Shown one piece after another: positions 15,839 through 24,179 of a stretch of DNA of 64,000 bases. Source of the DNA: Methylotenera_A sp040079935. Lineage in GTDB: Bacteria; Pseudomonadota; Gammaproteobacteria; Burkholderiales; Methylophilaceae. How positions within the stretch are numbered: position 1 is the first letter of the stretch; each line of letters opens with the position of its first letter. The notes under the pieces were generated by a model. That model was not told the DNA's origin and did no database searches. It saw nothing but the letters and a program-made list of their open reading frames with translations. The position numbers and the translations under genes were made by a program. Where the stretch lies: assembly GCA_040079935.1 (NCBI GenBank), contig JBEBJI010000009.1, forward strand, positions 19,013 to 83,012, written 5' to 3'.

Positions 15839-17914
15839 TTAAAAATCTAATCTTAAATTAATGCGCCCACGCCTATCTAACGTGTTGTAATCAGCAAACT
15901 CTTCATAATGCTCATTAAATAAATTTTCTACCACCCCGGAAATCTCACCTTTCCAAGACCCACTATTAAATTGATGCGCCACTCTAACATCACATCTTCT
16001 AGTTAAACCGACAGGATCGCCATCACCTAATTGGGTGGTTTCACTGCTTTGATAGTAGGCCAAACTTGCATCCCAGCCATTTTTAAAATCATGTGTAAGC
16101 ATAGCGCTTGATGTGTTGACAGGCATAGACTTAGTGAAGTTTCTTTCTAAGCCAAAATGGGTTTCACGAATGCGAATATGTGAGTGATTAAGTAATAAGC
16201 TAGTTCTAGCACCTATTTTCCAATTGGTTTGCAACTCTAAACCTTCCACCTTTGCTGAGCCACTATTCAAACCAGTATCTACATTAGTAGGATTTACCAA
16301 TAACACATCTGCGGGCACAGTAAAGTCAGTACGCTCGTTAAAACGAATCACATCTGTAATCTCGTCACTGAAAATACGCGCATCCAACTGCACGCCTCCC
16401 AGCTTGCCAACGTAGCCCAATTCTTTTGAGATAATTTGCTCTGGGTTTACATTACCTTTGTCAGCCAAAACTTGTTGCAAAACTAGGCGTGGCACTAATA
16501 AAGTGGTTGCTATTGCATATTTTTGATCAAACTTTTCTTCCACGTAATTCGGCGTGCGTAGCGCACTAGACATTCCAAAACGCAAAGCATGGTTCGGATG
16601 TGGCTTAAAATTAAGACTGGCTCGCGGCGAAATATCTGTGCCCGTGAAATCGTTGTGTTCCAACATAGCACCTGTGTTCACCGTCCACAACGCATGCGGA
16701 CGCCATTCGATATGGCCAAATAAACGTTGCAAATCAAATTTATCCGTTTTCTTATTGCCTAAATAATGTGGGGCGTAAGTGGTGTCTTGCCGCACACCTG
16801 CCCCCCATACCACACGGATATTGGCCCCCAGACCAAAAATATGCTGTGCTTCAACATCAGTGCGCTCTGTAATCACTTCATTGTTGACATAAATGCTATC
16901 GCTCACCAGACTAGCTGCAAGAATTGGACTTATTAAGGCGATAAGAGGGCGTAAATTAACGGATGTTGTTTCGTCATCTGAACGGTCGTGGCTATGATAC
17001 GCTTGCAACTGAAAATCGCTAGTCTCGCTTAATTGATGCTTCCAACGCGCCATGCCATAATAATTATTCATTTGCTTGGTGCGCTGTAAAAATACGATAT
17101 TATCTTCTTGTGCGTTGCCCTCACCGCGTGCGCCTTCGGCTAGACCAAACTCAAACTCAAAATTATTATTTAGATTGAGTTGATAATCAGCTTGGGCATT
17201 GGCAAAACGTGTACGCTTAAAATCATTACGGTCGTCCAAACCGCCATCTTGCCGATAGCCAGTCGTTACGCGATACGCTAAATCACCAGTTTTTCCAGCA
17301 TGGCGATAAAACGCCTCATTGCGACCATTGCCGTGGGTAGCAAGCACTGTATTGGCAGGCGTTTCTGAGGGGGTAGAAGTTAAAATGTTAACTGTCGCTG
17401 CAAAGGCATTAGCACCGTAACTGGCTGCATTTGGGCCGCGTGTAATTTCTATACGTTCAATATCCATCAACGCAATTGGCAGTTCGCTCCACTTTACGCC
17501 GCCAAATAAGGGCGTATACACCGAGCGGCCATTAATCAACACCTGCATATTGCCGGGATAAGCTGTATTCATACCGTGATAGCTAACCGCATGATTAGTG
17601 TTGTATACATAACCTGCGTTTACGCCTACATACATGCCGGGCACTAATCTAAATAATTCAGGAATATCCACTGCGCCAGAAGCACGAATCGTCTCACGAT
17701 CTATCACGGTCACCGCAGATGGTGCATCCGTTAGCGATTGCGACAAACGAGAAACAGTCAGCACTTTCGGCACTTCGCCAATATAATCCTCTTCAGATAA
17801 ACTTTCTGATGCCAACTGCAGAGGCCAAGCAGTCTCCGCCAAAACAACAGGGTTATAACAAATCATTAACAATGCAAGTAGCGTAGCGTATCGAATATTT
17901 ATCATAAAAATCAT
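15839..17914 (-). CDS. TonB-dependent outer-membrane receptor
   Basis: Receptor of 691 residues. The signal peptide (first 26 residues, ending VVLA) is followed by a plug domain (about 45-175: APSAVTVIDRETIRASGAVDIPELFRLVPGM, VLINGRSVYTPLFGGVKWSELP, IERIEITRGPNAASYGANAFAATVNILT) and a beta-barrel that ends in the aromatic residue of NLRLDF. It is the first gene of a receptor, binding-protein and GGDEF/EAL set, 18 bases upstream of the binding-protein gene. The substrate cannot be deduced; nothing upstream looks like a cobalamin riboswitch or Fur box. Confidence 0.92.
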   Translation of the reverse strand: MIFMINIRYATLLALLMICYNPVVLAETAWPLQLASESLSEEDYIGEVPKVLTVSRLSQSLTDAPSAVTVIDRETIRASGAVDIPELFRLVPGMYVGVNAGYVYNTNHAVSYHGMNTAYPGNMQVLINGRSVYTPLFGGVKWSELPIALMDIERIEITRGPNAASYGANAFAATVNILTSTPSETPANTVLATHGNGRNEAFYRHAGKTGDLAYRVTTGYRQDGGLDDRNDFKRTRFANAQADYQLNLNNNFEFEFGLAEGARGEGNAQEDNIVFLQRTKQMNNYYGMARWKHQLSETSDFQLQAYHSHDRSDDETTSVNLRPLIALISPILAASLVSDSIYVNNEVITERTDVEAQHIFGLGANIRVVWGAGVRQDTTYAPHYLGNKKTDKFDLQRLFGHIEWRPHALWTVNTGAMLEHNDFTGTDISPRASLNFKPHPNHALRFGMSSALRTPNYVEEKFDQKYAIATTLLVPRLVLQQVLADKGNVNPEQIISKELGYVGKLGGVQLDARIFSDEITDVIRFNERTDFTVPADVLLVNPTNVDTGLNSGSAKVEGLELQTNWKIGARTSLLLNHSHIRIRETHFGLERNFTKSMPVNTSSAMLTHDFKNGWDASLAYYQSSETTQLGDGDPVGLTRRCDVRVAHQFNSGSWKGEISGVVENLFNEHYEEFADYNTLDRRGRINLRLDF

Positions 17915-17943
17915 GCCTTAGCTTGTAAGCTGTTTTCTATCAA

Positions 17944-18831
17944 TCACATTACTTTAGCTTTAATTTTTGTCCAATATTTGCGAACCAGCCAAATGATTGG
18001 AATGCCAATGAGCAACCACGGAATTGCGCTCATCACAAAGGTAATCACTGCGCCAAAACTCTCCATCATCACGCGACCGGCATCTTTAAGTGCGCGCGCA
18101 ACAGGTGCAAAAAAACTTTGCTCAGTAATGCCCTGCGCCGCTGTAAAATTAATATTCACTGCCACTAAATCAGTATCTTGTGAGAGTATTTTTCGCATGC
18201 TCAACATGCTATCTAGCTGGCTTTGCGTGTTCGCCAGCTCGCGTTCTACATCGATAATGTCTTTAAATTTTGCCGATTCATCAACCAACATCAAGCGCAA
18301 TCGATCGCGCAGTTCAGTCAAATTTTTAATGCGTGCATCAGTATCCACCACTTGATTGGTTTTATCTTCACTATCGCGCCCATGTTGTAAAATCTCACCG
18401 TTTTTGGCAAGGCCGCCTAAAAAAATCTGCACATTTCGCGGTGGTACTCGCGCTGCAAGACTTGCAGATGGCGGGCTATAGGGCGTTTCTGTGTTGTAAT
18501 AAGCACTGAGTAACTCACAATTGAGCGCTTCGCAATGTTTTACCGCCGCATCAAAAGCAACTTGCATTTTTTCTGTGGGCGTTTCGATTTGCAAATTATG
18601 ACGTAGCGCGATATATTTTTTAACTTGGCTTGTGTCCCGCGCAGGCTCAGTAATTTCTGTGAGACTTTGCTCAGCGCCGCCCTGTGCATCGGCCGCCATC
18701 TTGCCAATTCGTTCCATTGACGCAGGCGCGGATGCTGGCATTGTCGCTGCCACATCTGGCGCAGCGTTCTGCGACTGCTGTCCGCAAGCGGACAACAAAA
18801 GTATCCATATCGCCAAATAAATATTTTTCAT
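17944..18831 (-). CDS. DUF4349 family lipoprotein
   Basis: 295 residues with a lipobox (LLLSAC, Cys16), an Ala/Ser-rich linker, a periplasmic region containing a coiled coil (about 165-225: TDARIKNLTELRDRLRLMLVDESAKFKDIIDVERELANTQSQLDSM) and a C-terminal membrane segment (about 262-285) followed by basic residues. This layout is that of DUF4349 proteins, whose function is not established. It lies between ruvA (16 bases downstream) and the TonB receptor (about 30 bases). Confidence 0.8.
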   Translation of the reverse strand: MKNIYLAIWILLLSACGQQSQNAAPDVAATMPASAPASMERIGKMAADAQGGAEQSLTEITEPARDTSQVKKYIALRHNLQIETPTEKMQVAFDAAVKHCEALNCELLSAYYNTETPYSPPSASLAARVPPRNVQIFLGGLAKNGEILQHGRDSEDKTNQVVDTDARIKNLTELRDRLRLMLVDESAKFKDIIDVERELANTQSQLDSMLSMRKILSQDTDLVAVNINFTAAQGITEQSFFAPVARALKDAGRVMMESFGAVITFVMSAIPWLLIGIPIIWLVRKYWTKIKAKVM

Positions 18832-18846
18832 ATTCGCCTCCGCCCA

Positions 18847-19422
18847 TTATTTTGAGAGTAACTTCAGTGCCTGCTTAATTCCATCCGCTACGCCAATATC
18901 TGCTGGTAACTGTTTCGCCGCCAGCAAAGCTTCTCTGTCATTGTAACCCAATGAAATCAAGGCATTGAGCACATCATGCGTAGCTGATTTTGCTTGATTT
19001 CCTGCCGCTACCAGCCCGGCCGCACCAAACTTATCTTTCAATTCCAACAATAAGCGCTCAGCAGTTTTTTTGCCTATGCCTGGTATGCGCGTCAGCATGC
19101 CAACTTCCTGCAAAGTCACAGCTTGCACAAGCTCTTCAATACTCACGCCACTTAAAATGGAAAGCGCAGATTTTGCGCCAATGCCGTTGACTTTAAGCAA
19201 TTGTTTAAACGTGCTTTTTTCTTGCTCTGACCCAAAACCAAACAGCAATTGCGCATCTTCACGCACCACCATATATGTCAGCAAATTTACCTTTGCGCCG
19301 ATTTCGGGCAAGTTATAAAACGTGCTCATCGGCACTTCGACTTCGTAACCCACACCAGCGCAGTCCACCACAATAAGCGGTGGAGATTTTTCTATCAATA
19401 GTCCGTTCAGGCGTGCAATCAT
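18847..19422 (-). CDS. ruvA: Holliday junction DNA-binding protein RuvA
   Basis: Tetrameric junction-binding partner of RuvB. The ATG at 19422 gives 191 residues starting MIARLNGLLIEKSPPLIVVDCAGVGYEV, the standard N-terminus, with AGGA a few bases upstream; a TTG five codons earlier is less likely. Helix-hairpin-helix motifs are visible (LLKVNGIGAKSALSILS; LTRIPGIGKKTAERLLLELKDK), and domain III is at the C-terminus. It directly follows ruvC. Confidence 0.96.
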   Translation of the reverse strand: MIARLNGLLIEKSPPLIVVDCAGVGYEVEVPMSTFYNLPEIGAKVNLLTYMVVREDAQLLFGFGSEQEKSTFKQLLKVNGIGAKSALSILSGVSIEELVQAVTLQEVGMLTRIPGIGKKTAERLLLELKDKFGAAGLVAAGNQAKSATHDVLNALISLGYNDREALLAAKQLPADIGVADGIKQALKLLSK

Positions 19423-19437
19423 GCTTATCCTATTCAA

Positions 19438-20004
19438 CTATCCAATCAAGCGACCATTCTTAACACGGAAACCCGCAGTCGCCAGTTTCCCTAAGCCTTG
19501 CCCACCATGCGCATGACAAATTGCACAAGCCAGCGCATCGGCCGAATCTGGTTTTGGCGCTGCAGGCAGATTCAGCAATCGTTTCACCATTTCCTGCACT
19601 TGCTCTTTTTGTGCATGGCCATTGCCCACCACCGCCTGCTTAACTTGCAAGGCAGTGTATTCCGCCACGACTAGGTTTCTAATCACCGCAGCGCTAATCG
19701 CCGCACCGCGCGCCTGACCAAGCAATAAAGTCGATTGCGGATTCACATTCACAAATACTTTTTCCACCGCAACCTGGTTGGGCTGATAAGTATCGATCAC
19801 CTCAAACAGTCCGTCTAATATCACTTTCAGGCGTGCTGGTAATTCCTCTCTATCATCTTCATCCTCATTTTTATTTTTTTTTGCACTCGCTGTTTTAATT
19901 GTTCCGCTGGCAATGTAGGTAATTTTTTCACCTACTTTTTCAATGACCCCAAAGCCAGTAAGGCGCAGGCCAGGGTCGATGCCGAGAATGCGAATTACGC
20001 TCAC
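19438..20004 (-). CDS. ruvC: Crossover junction endodeoxyribonuclease RuvC
   Basis: Holliday junction resolvase of the RNase H fold. The first catalytic aspartate is in ILGIDPGLRLTGFGVIE (D10), and the other acidic residues lie in VAVEKVFVN and KPDSADALACAICHAH. It has 188 residues. A charged insertion (about 40-54, KKNKNEDEDDREE) before LPARLKVI is absent from E. coli RuvC and accounts for the extra length. The start overlaps yebC by 4 bases. Confidence 0.96.
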   Translation of the reverse strand: MSVIRILGIDPGLRLTGFGVIEKVGEKITYIASGTIKTASAKKNKNEDEDDREELPARLKVILDGLFEVIDTYQPNQVAVEKVFVNVNPQSTLLLGQARGAAISAAVIRNLVVAEYTALQVKQAVVGNGHAQKEQVQEMVKRLLNLPAAPKPDSADALACAICHAHGGQGLGKLATAGFRVKNGRLIG

Positions 20005-20729
20005 TCTTCCTCGATTACAGCGGTAGTATATACATCCTGCACATCATCCAAATCTTCCAACATATCTAAGATTTTTTGCATTTTTACCGCATCATCGCCC
20101 GTAAATACGGTTTCCATATTCGGCTTCATAATCACTTCTGCCACCACCGCTTTTAAACCCGCCGCTTCCATCGCCTCTTTCACCGCCATAAAATCATTTG
20201 GAGGCGTAATTACTTCTATACTGCCATCTTCATCGGTTACAATATCCTCAGCGCCCGCATCCAGCGCGGCTTCCATCACCTTGTCTTCTGAAGTACCTGG
20301 CTCGTAAACCAAGCTGCCACAATGCTTAAACATAAATACCACACTGCCATCGGTGCCTAAATTGCCACCGTGTTTGCTCAGAGCGTGGCGCACATCCATC
20401 ACCGCGCGTTGTTTGTTATCGGTCAGGCAATCAATAATAATAGCCGCACCGTTAATGCCATAACCTTCATAGCGAATCTCTTCGTAGTTCACGCCCTCAA
20501 GCTCGCCCGTGCCTTTTTTTATGGCACGCATGATGTTATCTGCAGGCATGTTTTCTTCTTTCGCCTCCGCCACCGCCGCACGCAAGCGCGGATTCATCGC
20601 CGTATCGCCACCGCCCAAACGCGCTGCCACGGTGATTTCTTTAATAATTTTGGTAAAAATTTTACCGCGTTTGGCATCTTGACGCCCTTTACGGTGTTGG
20701 ATGTTTGCCCATTTACTGTGACCTGCCAT
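20001..20729 (-). CDS. yebC: YebC/TACO1 family regulatory protein
   Basis: 242 residues starting with the family signature MAGHSKWANIQHRKGRQDAKRGKIFTKIIKEI. YebC/TACO1 proteins have been described as DNA-binding regulators and as translation factors for proline-rich stretches. It is the first gene of yebC-ruvC-ruvA, the conserved order, and its stop overlaps the ruvC start. Confidence 0.95.
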   Translation of the reverse strand: MAGHSKWANIQHRKGRQDAKRGKIFTKIIKEITVAARLGGGDTAMNPRLRAAVAEAKEENMPADNIMRAIKKGTGELEGVNYEEIRYEGYGINGAAIIIDCLTDNKQRAVMDVRHALSKHGGNLGTDGSVVFMFKHCGSLVYEPGTSEDKVMEAALDAGAEDIVTDEDGSIEVITPPNDFMAVKEAMEAAGLKAVVAEVIMKPNMETVFTGDDAVKMQKILDMLEDLDDVQDVYTTAVIEEE

Positions 20730-20793
20730 TTGCTAGCCTTTTGAATCTTAAATTATTGAAAAATATGATTTTATCACAAGCTACTCTTGCGGC

Positions 20794-21717
20794 TTATTCC
20801 TGTCCTTGGGCCACATCCACTTGCTGATGTTTTCGAATTGTAATCGTCGAAATAGTCACCAAAGCCAGTGCGATAAACAGCATACCAAGCAGCTCGATAT
20901 TACTTGGCCGCTCTCCCAATTGTAGCCACGCCGCTGCAACGCCGATAACAGGAGCCAACATTGAAGCCATGCTAGCAACGCCAGCAGGCAAGCGCTGCAA
21001 GGCATACAGCCATAACACCCAAGCCAAACTGCCACTTAAAAAGATGCTGTAAATAATGGTCAGATAAAATGTATTTGTCCATTGGATGGGCGGTGCAGGC
21101 AAAATAAGGGCAAGAAAAATAATCGGTAGCGAACCCAATAAAGTCGGCCAAGCGGTGATGTTGAGCAAATCTAAATGTGGCGCGCGCTTGTGCAATTTTT
21201 TGGAAACTATCGCCGAAATCGCCCATGAAATACCTGAACACAACGCCAAAAACATGCTGAAACCATCGCCCTTAATATGTAGCGGGTCGAAAATGAGCAC
21301 AATGCCAAACAAGGCAAACACCACCGCCAGCCATTGCCAACCTTGCACTTTTTCGCCCAACATTGGCCAAGCAAACAGCATTACCCAAAATGGCATAGTG
21401 TAAGACAACACGGCTGTTTTACCAGCTCCGCCAGATACCAGAGCCCAAATCAGTAAGCCCGTGAAGCCGCAAGTTTGCAGCAAACCCAGCACCAACATAG
21501 TGGGAAATTCTTTTAAAGCAAGCGGTCTTTTGGTAAAAAATAGTACCGCAAACAACATGAGCGCGCCTAAAAATGTACGCAGCGCTGCGAATTGAAACGG
21601 GCTAGCAAACTGCACGGCGGTTTTCATAACCACCCAGTTATAGCCCCAAATCAGCGTTAAACCAAATAGCGCTATGAATGCCTTAACGATAATATTTTTT
21701 TGGGTATTATTTTTCAT
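20794..21717 (-). CDS. EamA/DMT family drug or metabolite exporter
   Basis: Ten hydrophobic segments in two EamA repeats (for example FIALFGLTLIWGYNWVVMKTA at the N-terminus and AWVLWLYALQRLPAGVASMASMLAPVIGVAAAWLQLGE in the second half). The ATG at 21717 (MKNNTQKN) places the first membrane segment near the N-terminus as in the family; an upstream start at 21771 would add 18 residues. The substrate is unknown. It is divergent from the CBS gene. Confidence 0.87.
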   Translation of the reverse strand: MKNNTQKNIIVKAFIALFGLTLIWGYNWVVMKTAVQFASPFQFAALRTFLGALMLFAVLFFTKRPLALKEFPTMLVLGLLQTCGFTGLLIWALVSGGAGKTAVLSYTMPFWVMLFAWPMLGEKVQGWQWLAVVFALFGIVLIFDPLHIKGDGFSMFLALCSGISWAISAIVSKKLHKRAPHLDLLNITAWPTLLGSLPIIFLALILPAPPIQWTNTFYLTIIYSIFLSGSLAWVLWLYALQRLPAGVASMASMLAPVIGVAAAWLQLGERPSNIELLGMLFIALALVTISTITIRKHQQVDVAQGQE

Positions 21718-21791
21718 TTTTTTTCTTTGTAATTTTGCTATTGGCATTATAAGGTGTATATTTTTATTCATGCGGTGGAGGAGAAAATATC

Positions 21792-22223
21792 ATGAAAACA
21801 TTACAACAAATTTTAAACGAAAAAAAGCATAAGGAAATTATCTCAATCTCACCAGATCGTCCTGTTTTTGATGCGTTGATAATTTTGGCAGAGTACAAAA
21901 TTGGCGCGCTGGCAGTGATGCAAGGCGATAAATTGGTAGGGATTTTCTCAGAGCGTGACTACGCACGCGAGGTGGTGCTACAAGGTCGTTCATCTAAATC
22001 TACCGCGATAGCCGAAGTCATGACTGCGAACGTGATTACTGGCAAACCCAGCGATTTAGTGGATACTGCGATGCGCATTATGAGTGAAAAGCGCTTTCGC
22101 CATTTGCCAGTTGTAGAAGGCGAAAAAGTCATCGGCATGCTCTCACTGGGCGATTTGGTGAAGGAAACCATCGCCGATCAGCAGCGTATGATTAAAGAAT
22201 TAGAAAGTTACATTAGAGGCTAA
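21792..22223 (+). CDS. CBS-domain pair protein
   Basis: 143 residues made of two CBS domains (about 8-65 and 73-130) with the typical pattern ALIILAEYKIGALAVMQGDKLVGIFSERDYAREV and AMRIMSEKRFRHLPVVEGEKVIGMLSLGDLVKETI. Such stand-alone pairs bind adenine nucleotides and are thought to sense energy state. A strong ribosome-binding site (GGAGGAGA) precedes the ATG. It has its own promoter region shared with the divergent exporter gene. Confidence 0.92.
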   Translation: MKTLQQILNEKKHKEIISISPDRPVFDALIILAEYKIGALAVMQGDKLVGIFSERDYAREVVLQGRSSKSTAIAEVMTANVITGKPSDLVDTAMRIMSEKRFRHLPVVEGEKVIGMLSLGDLVKETIADQQRMIKELESYIRG

Positions 22224-22231
22224 TAATTAAT

Positions 22232-22270
22232 ATGCCCTGCGACCCGCATGGATATTGGATTGCAGAGCAT
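22232..22270 (+). repeat. 39-bp palindromic repeat
   Basis: Copy in forward orientation, starting 8 bases after the CBS gene stop, between convergent genes. Arms read ATGCCCTGCGACCC and GGATTGCAGAGCAT around GCATGGATATT. The inner arm positions have changed and pair less well than in the best copy. Confidence 0.82.
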
Positions 22271-22300
22271 GTTTTTACAACTATTTACTTGGCAAAATAT

Positions 22301-22720
22301 CTATTCGCCAATAATTTTTATTAGCACGCGTTTTTTGCGTCTACCGTCAAACTCACCATAAAAAATCTGCTCCCACGGCCCAAAATCGAGCTGACCTTCT
22401 GTAACCGCAACCACCACTTCTCGCCCCATCACTTGGCGCTTAATGTGCGCATCGGCATTGTCTTCACCAGTGTCATTATGTCTGTAGCCGCTAACAGGCT
22501 CGTGCGGGGCAAGTTTTTCCAGCCACACTTTATAATCGTGATGCAAACCGCGCTCATCGTCGTTTATAAATACGCTGGCAGAAATATGCATCGCATTGAT
22601 GAGCGCCAAGCCTTCTTTAATACCGCTTTCGCGCAAACATTCAACCACTTCACCCGTAATATTTTTAAAATCCATGCGCGCTGGGATATTAAACCAAAGT
22701 TCTTTACGGTAGCTTTTCAT
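22301..22720 (-). CDS. YjbQ family protein (UPF0047)
   Basis: 139 residues with the family signatures INAMHISASVFINDDERGLHHDYKVWLEKLAPH and GYRHNDTGEDNADAHIKRQVMGREVVVAVTEGQLDFGPWEQIFYGEFDG. YjbQ proteins have weak thiamine-phosphate synthase activity in vitro; their physiological role is unclear. It is a single gene ahead of the terminator that ends the SoxYZ-like gene. Confidence 0.9.
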   Translation of the reverse strand: MKSYRKELWFNIPARMDFKNITGEVVECLRESGIKEGLALINAMHISASVFINDDERGLHHDYKVWLEKLAPHEPVSGYRHNDTGEDNADAHIKRQVMGREVVVAVTEGQLDFGPWEQIFYGEFDGRRKKRVLIKIIGE

Positions 22721-22775
22721 TTTTTAATCTCTCAAATTATTGGCTTATTCTAGCACCACATCCAAAAAAACCAAT

Positions 22776-22806
22776 AAAAAAGGCCTCCAACAGGAGGCCT
22801 TTTTTT
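22776..22806 (-). terminator. Rho-independent terminator after the SoxYZ-like gene
   Basis: AAAAAGGCCTCC and GGAGGCCTTTTT pair around a 4-base loop; on the minus strand a T-run follows. It lies 14 bases past the stop codon of the SoxYZ-like gene. The structure is symmetrical and could stop transcription from both sides. Confidence 0.85.
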
Positions 22807-22819
22807 GAATTTAAAGCAC

Positions 22820-23617
22820 TTAGCTTTTCACATCAACTTCCTGTGCAAAACTTTTACCTTCATTGTCCGTCGCCACGACTTCTAATTTGCCTGGCGCTGT
22901 TGGCACAAAATTAAATTTAAAATACGGGTCTTCTGCCGTGCCCACGCCCACATCCACCGTCATTACAGGTTTGCCATTAAATTTAAACTCAGTTTTGTTA
23001 ATGTAAAACGCAGGAATAAAGCCTTGCGACACCAACTCGCGCTGCAAACCTGTGCGCATTGGGTGTTTAATATTGAACGTGGTGGAAGTTGCAGCGCCAA
23101 TTTTTGCATCGTCCACTTTAAATTTGATTTTACCTGCAGATGCGCGAATCACTGCTTCATCCGCATCCACCGTGCCACCACAGCCACCCGCGGCGCGGAT
23201 TTCGCGAGAAGCCAAATATAGTTTGCCCGCAGCATCTTCGCCCACCAAACGCACAAAAGCGTCAGTTTCAAAACGAATACGTGTTGATAAATTAAAATCA
23301 CCCAATGAATCGGTTAAATGATAAGTCGCGGTGAGCGGAATCGGGTTTGCATCCACAAACGAATACAATTTGACGATCTTGACGCCTTTTGCCGCCGCGT
23401 TATCAATGGTGTAAGTCACTGGCACTTGCGCACCACTTTCTGCACGACGTGGCGCTTCGATTTTTATAAAATCGACTTCCGTCATTTCACGCTTTGCAAA
23501 AAAAGCTTCTTTCATCACAGGCCATAATTTAGGGTCTGGTTCCGCAAAAGCAGGCTGGCTGCAAGCCAATATCCATGAGGCTCCCAGGGCAGTACAAATT
23601 AACTTTTTCAAGCTCAT
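22820..23617 (-). CDS. Quinoprotein dehydrogenase-associated SoxYZ-like carrier protein
   Basis: A SoxY-like N-terminal domain (about 30-150) ending in the conserved glycine-cysteine segment AAGGCGG is fused to a SoxZ-like C-terminal domain (about 165-265: KHPMRTGLQRELVSQGFIPAFYINKTEFKFNGKPVMTVDVGVGTAEDPYFKF). SoxYZ proteins carry sulfur intermediates on the C-terminal cysteine of SoxY; the fused type occurs in methylotrophs and near PQQ-dehydrogenase genes, with unknown role. A signal peptide (about 25 residues, ending AFA) is present. Residues 10-20 are encoded by a copy of the 39-bp palindrome. No dehydrogenase gene is adjacent. Confidence 0.87.
   Translation of the reverse strand: MSLKKLICTALGASWILACSQPAFAEPDPKLWPVMKEAFFAKREMTEVDFIKIEAPRRAESGAQVPVTYTIDNAAAKGVKIVKLYSFVDANPIPLTATYHLTDSLGDFNLSTRIRFETDAFVRLVGEDAAGKLYLASREIRAAGGCGGTVDADEAVIRASAGKIKFKVDDAKIGAATSTTFNIKHPMRTGLQRELVSQGFIPAFYINKTEFKFNGKPVMTVDVGVGTAEDPYFKFNFVPTAPGKLEVVATDNEGKSFAQEVDVKS
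23554..23592 (-). repeat. 39-bp palindromic repeat inside a signal-peptide coding region
   Basis: Thirty of 39 bases match the palindrome consensus (best over 23559-23591). It lies inside the SoxYZ-like gene and encodes the hydrophobic core of the signal peptide, residues ALGASWILACS. The outer left arm is altered, the loop is conserved. Confidence 0.75.
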
Positions 23618-23736
23618 ACAATCTCCATATTACTTAACATTACGCTTTAACGCGCCAGCTAGATTTTTGACTACAAGTCGCCATTTTAGTTTATTTCAAG
23701 CGCTTGTATGTGACGCGAGTCACACAACATTTTAAA

Positions 23737-24165
23737 CTAAATCTTACTCGGATCGCCCGATGGCCGCATCACGTAATCAGGGTTCAAGAACTCTTCAAAA
23801 TTAAGCTCCACGCCGTTGCCCGCTGGATCTTTCAGGTTAATCTGACGTATGCTGTTAGCTAGAATACGCGTGGTGTAAAACACGCCGTGCTTCGCTAAAT
23901 GTGCTTCCATCGCGGGCATATCGGTGCAGGTGAACGAAACATGGTCGAACGTGCCATGCACATTAAGCTGTGGCGGTTCTGGCGTTTTATATTCTGCCAA
24001 ATGTACCACATCGTTAGTGCCAATATACAGCCAATAGCCATAAGTCGTACTAGCTACGCGCTTACCGACTGTCAGCCCCAAAACATCACAATAAAAATCG
24101 CGCAGTTTGTGCATCGTCTCGCGATCGGTGCGAAAATTAACGTGGTTGATTTCAGTAAGCGGCAT
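23737..24165 (-). CDS. VOC (glyoxalase/dioxygenase fold) family protein
   Basis: 142 residues with the two beta-alpha-beta modules of the vicinal oxygen chelate fold. Likely metal ligands are the His in EINHVNFRTD, the His in GTFDHVSFTC and the Glu in GNGVELNFEEF. The substrate is unknown. Its start is 15 bases downstream of the aspS stop, so it is probably read from the aspS operon. Confidence 0.87.
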   Translation of the reverse strand: MPLTEINHVNFRTDRETMHKLRDFYCDVLGLTVGKRVASTTYGYWLYIGTNDVVHLAEYKTPEPPQLNVHGTFDHVSFTCTDMPAMEAHLAKHGVFYTTRILANSIRQINLKDPAGNGVELNFEEFLNPDYVMRPSGDPSKI

Positions 24166-24179
24166 TAATGTTTGGCATT

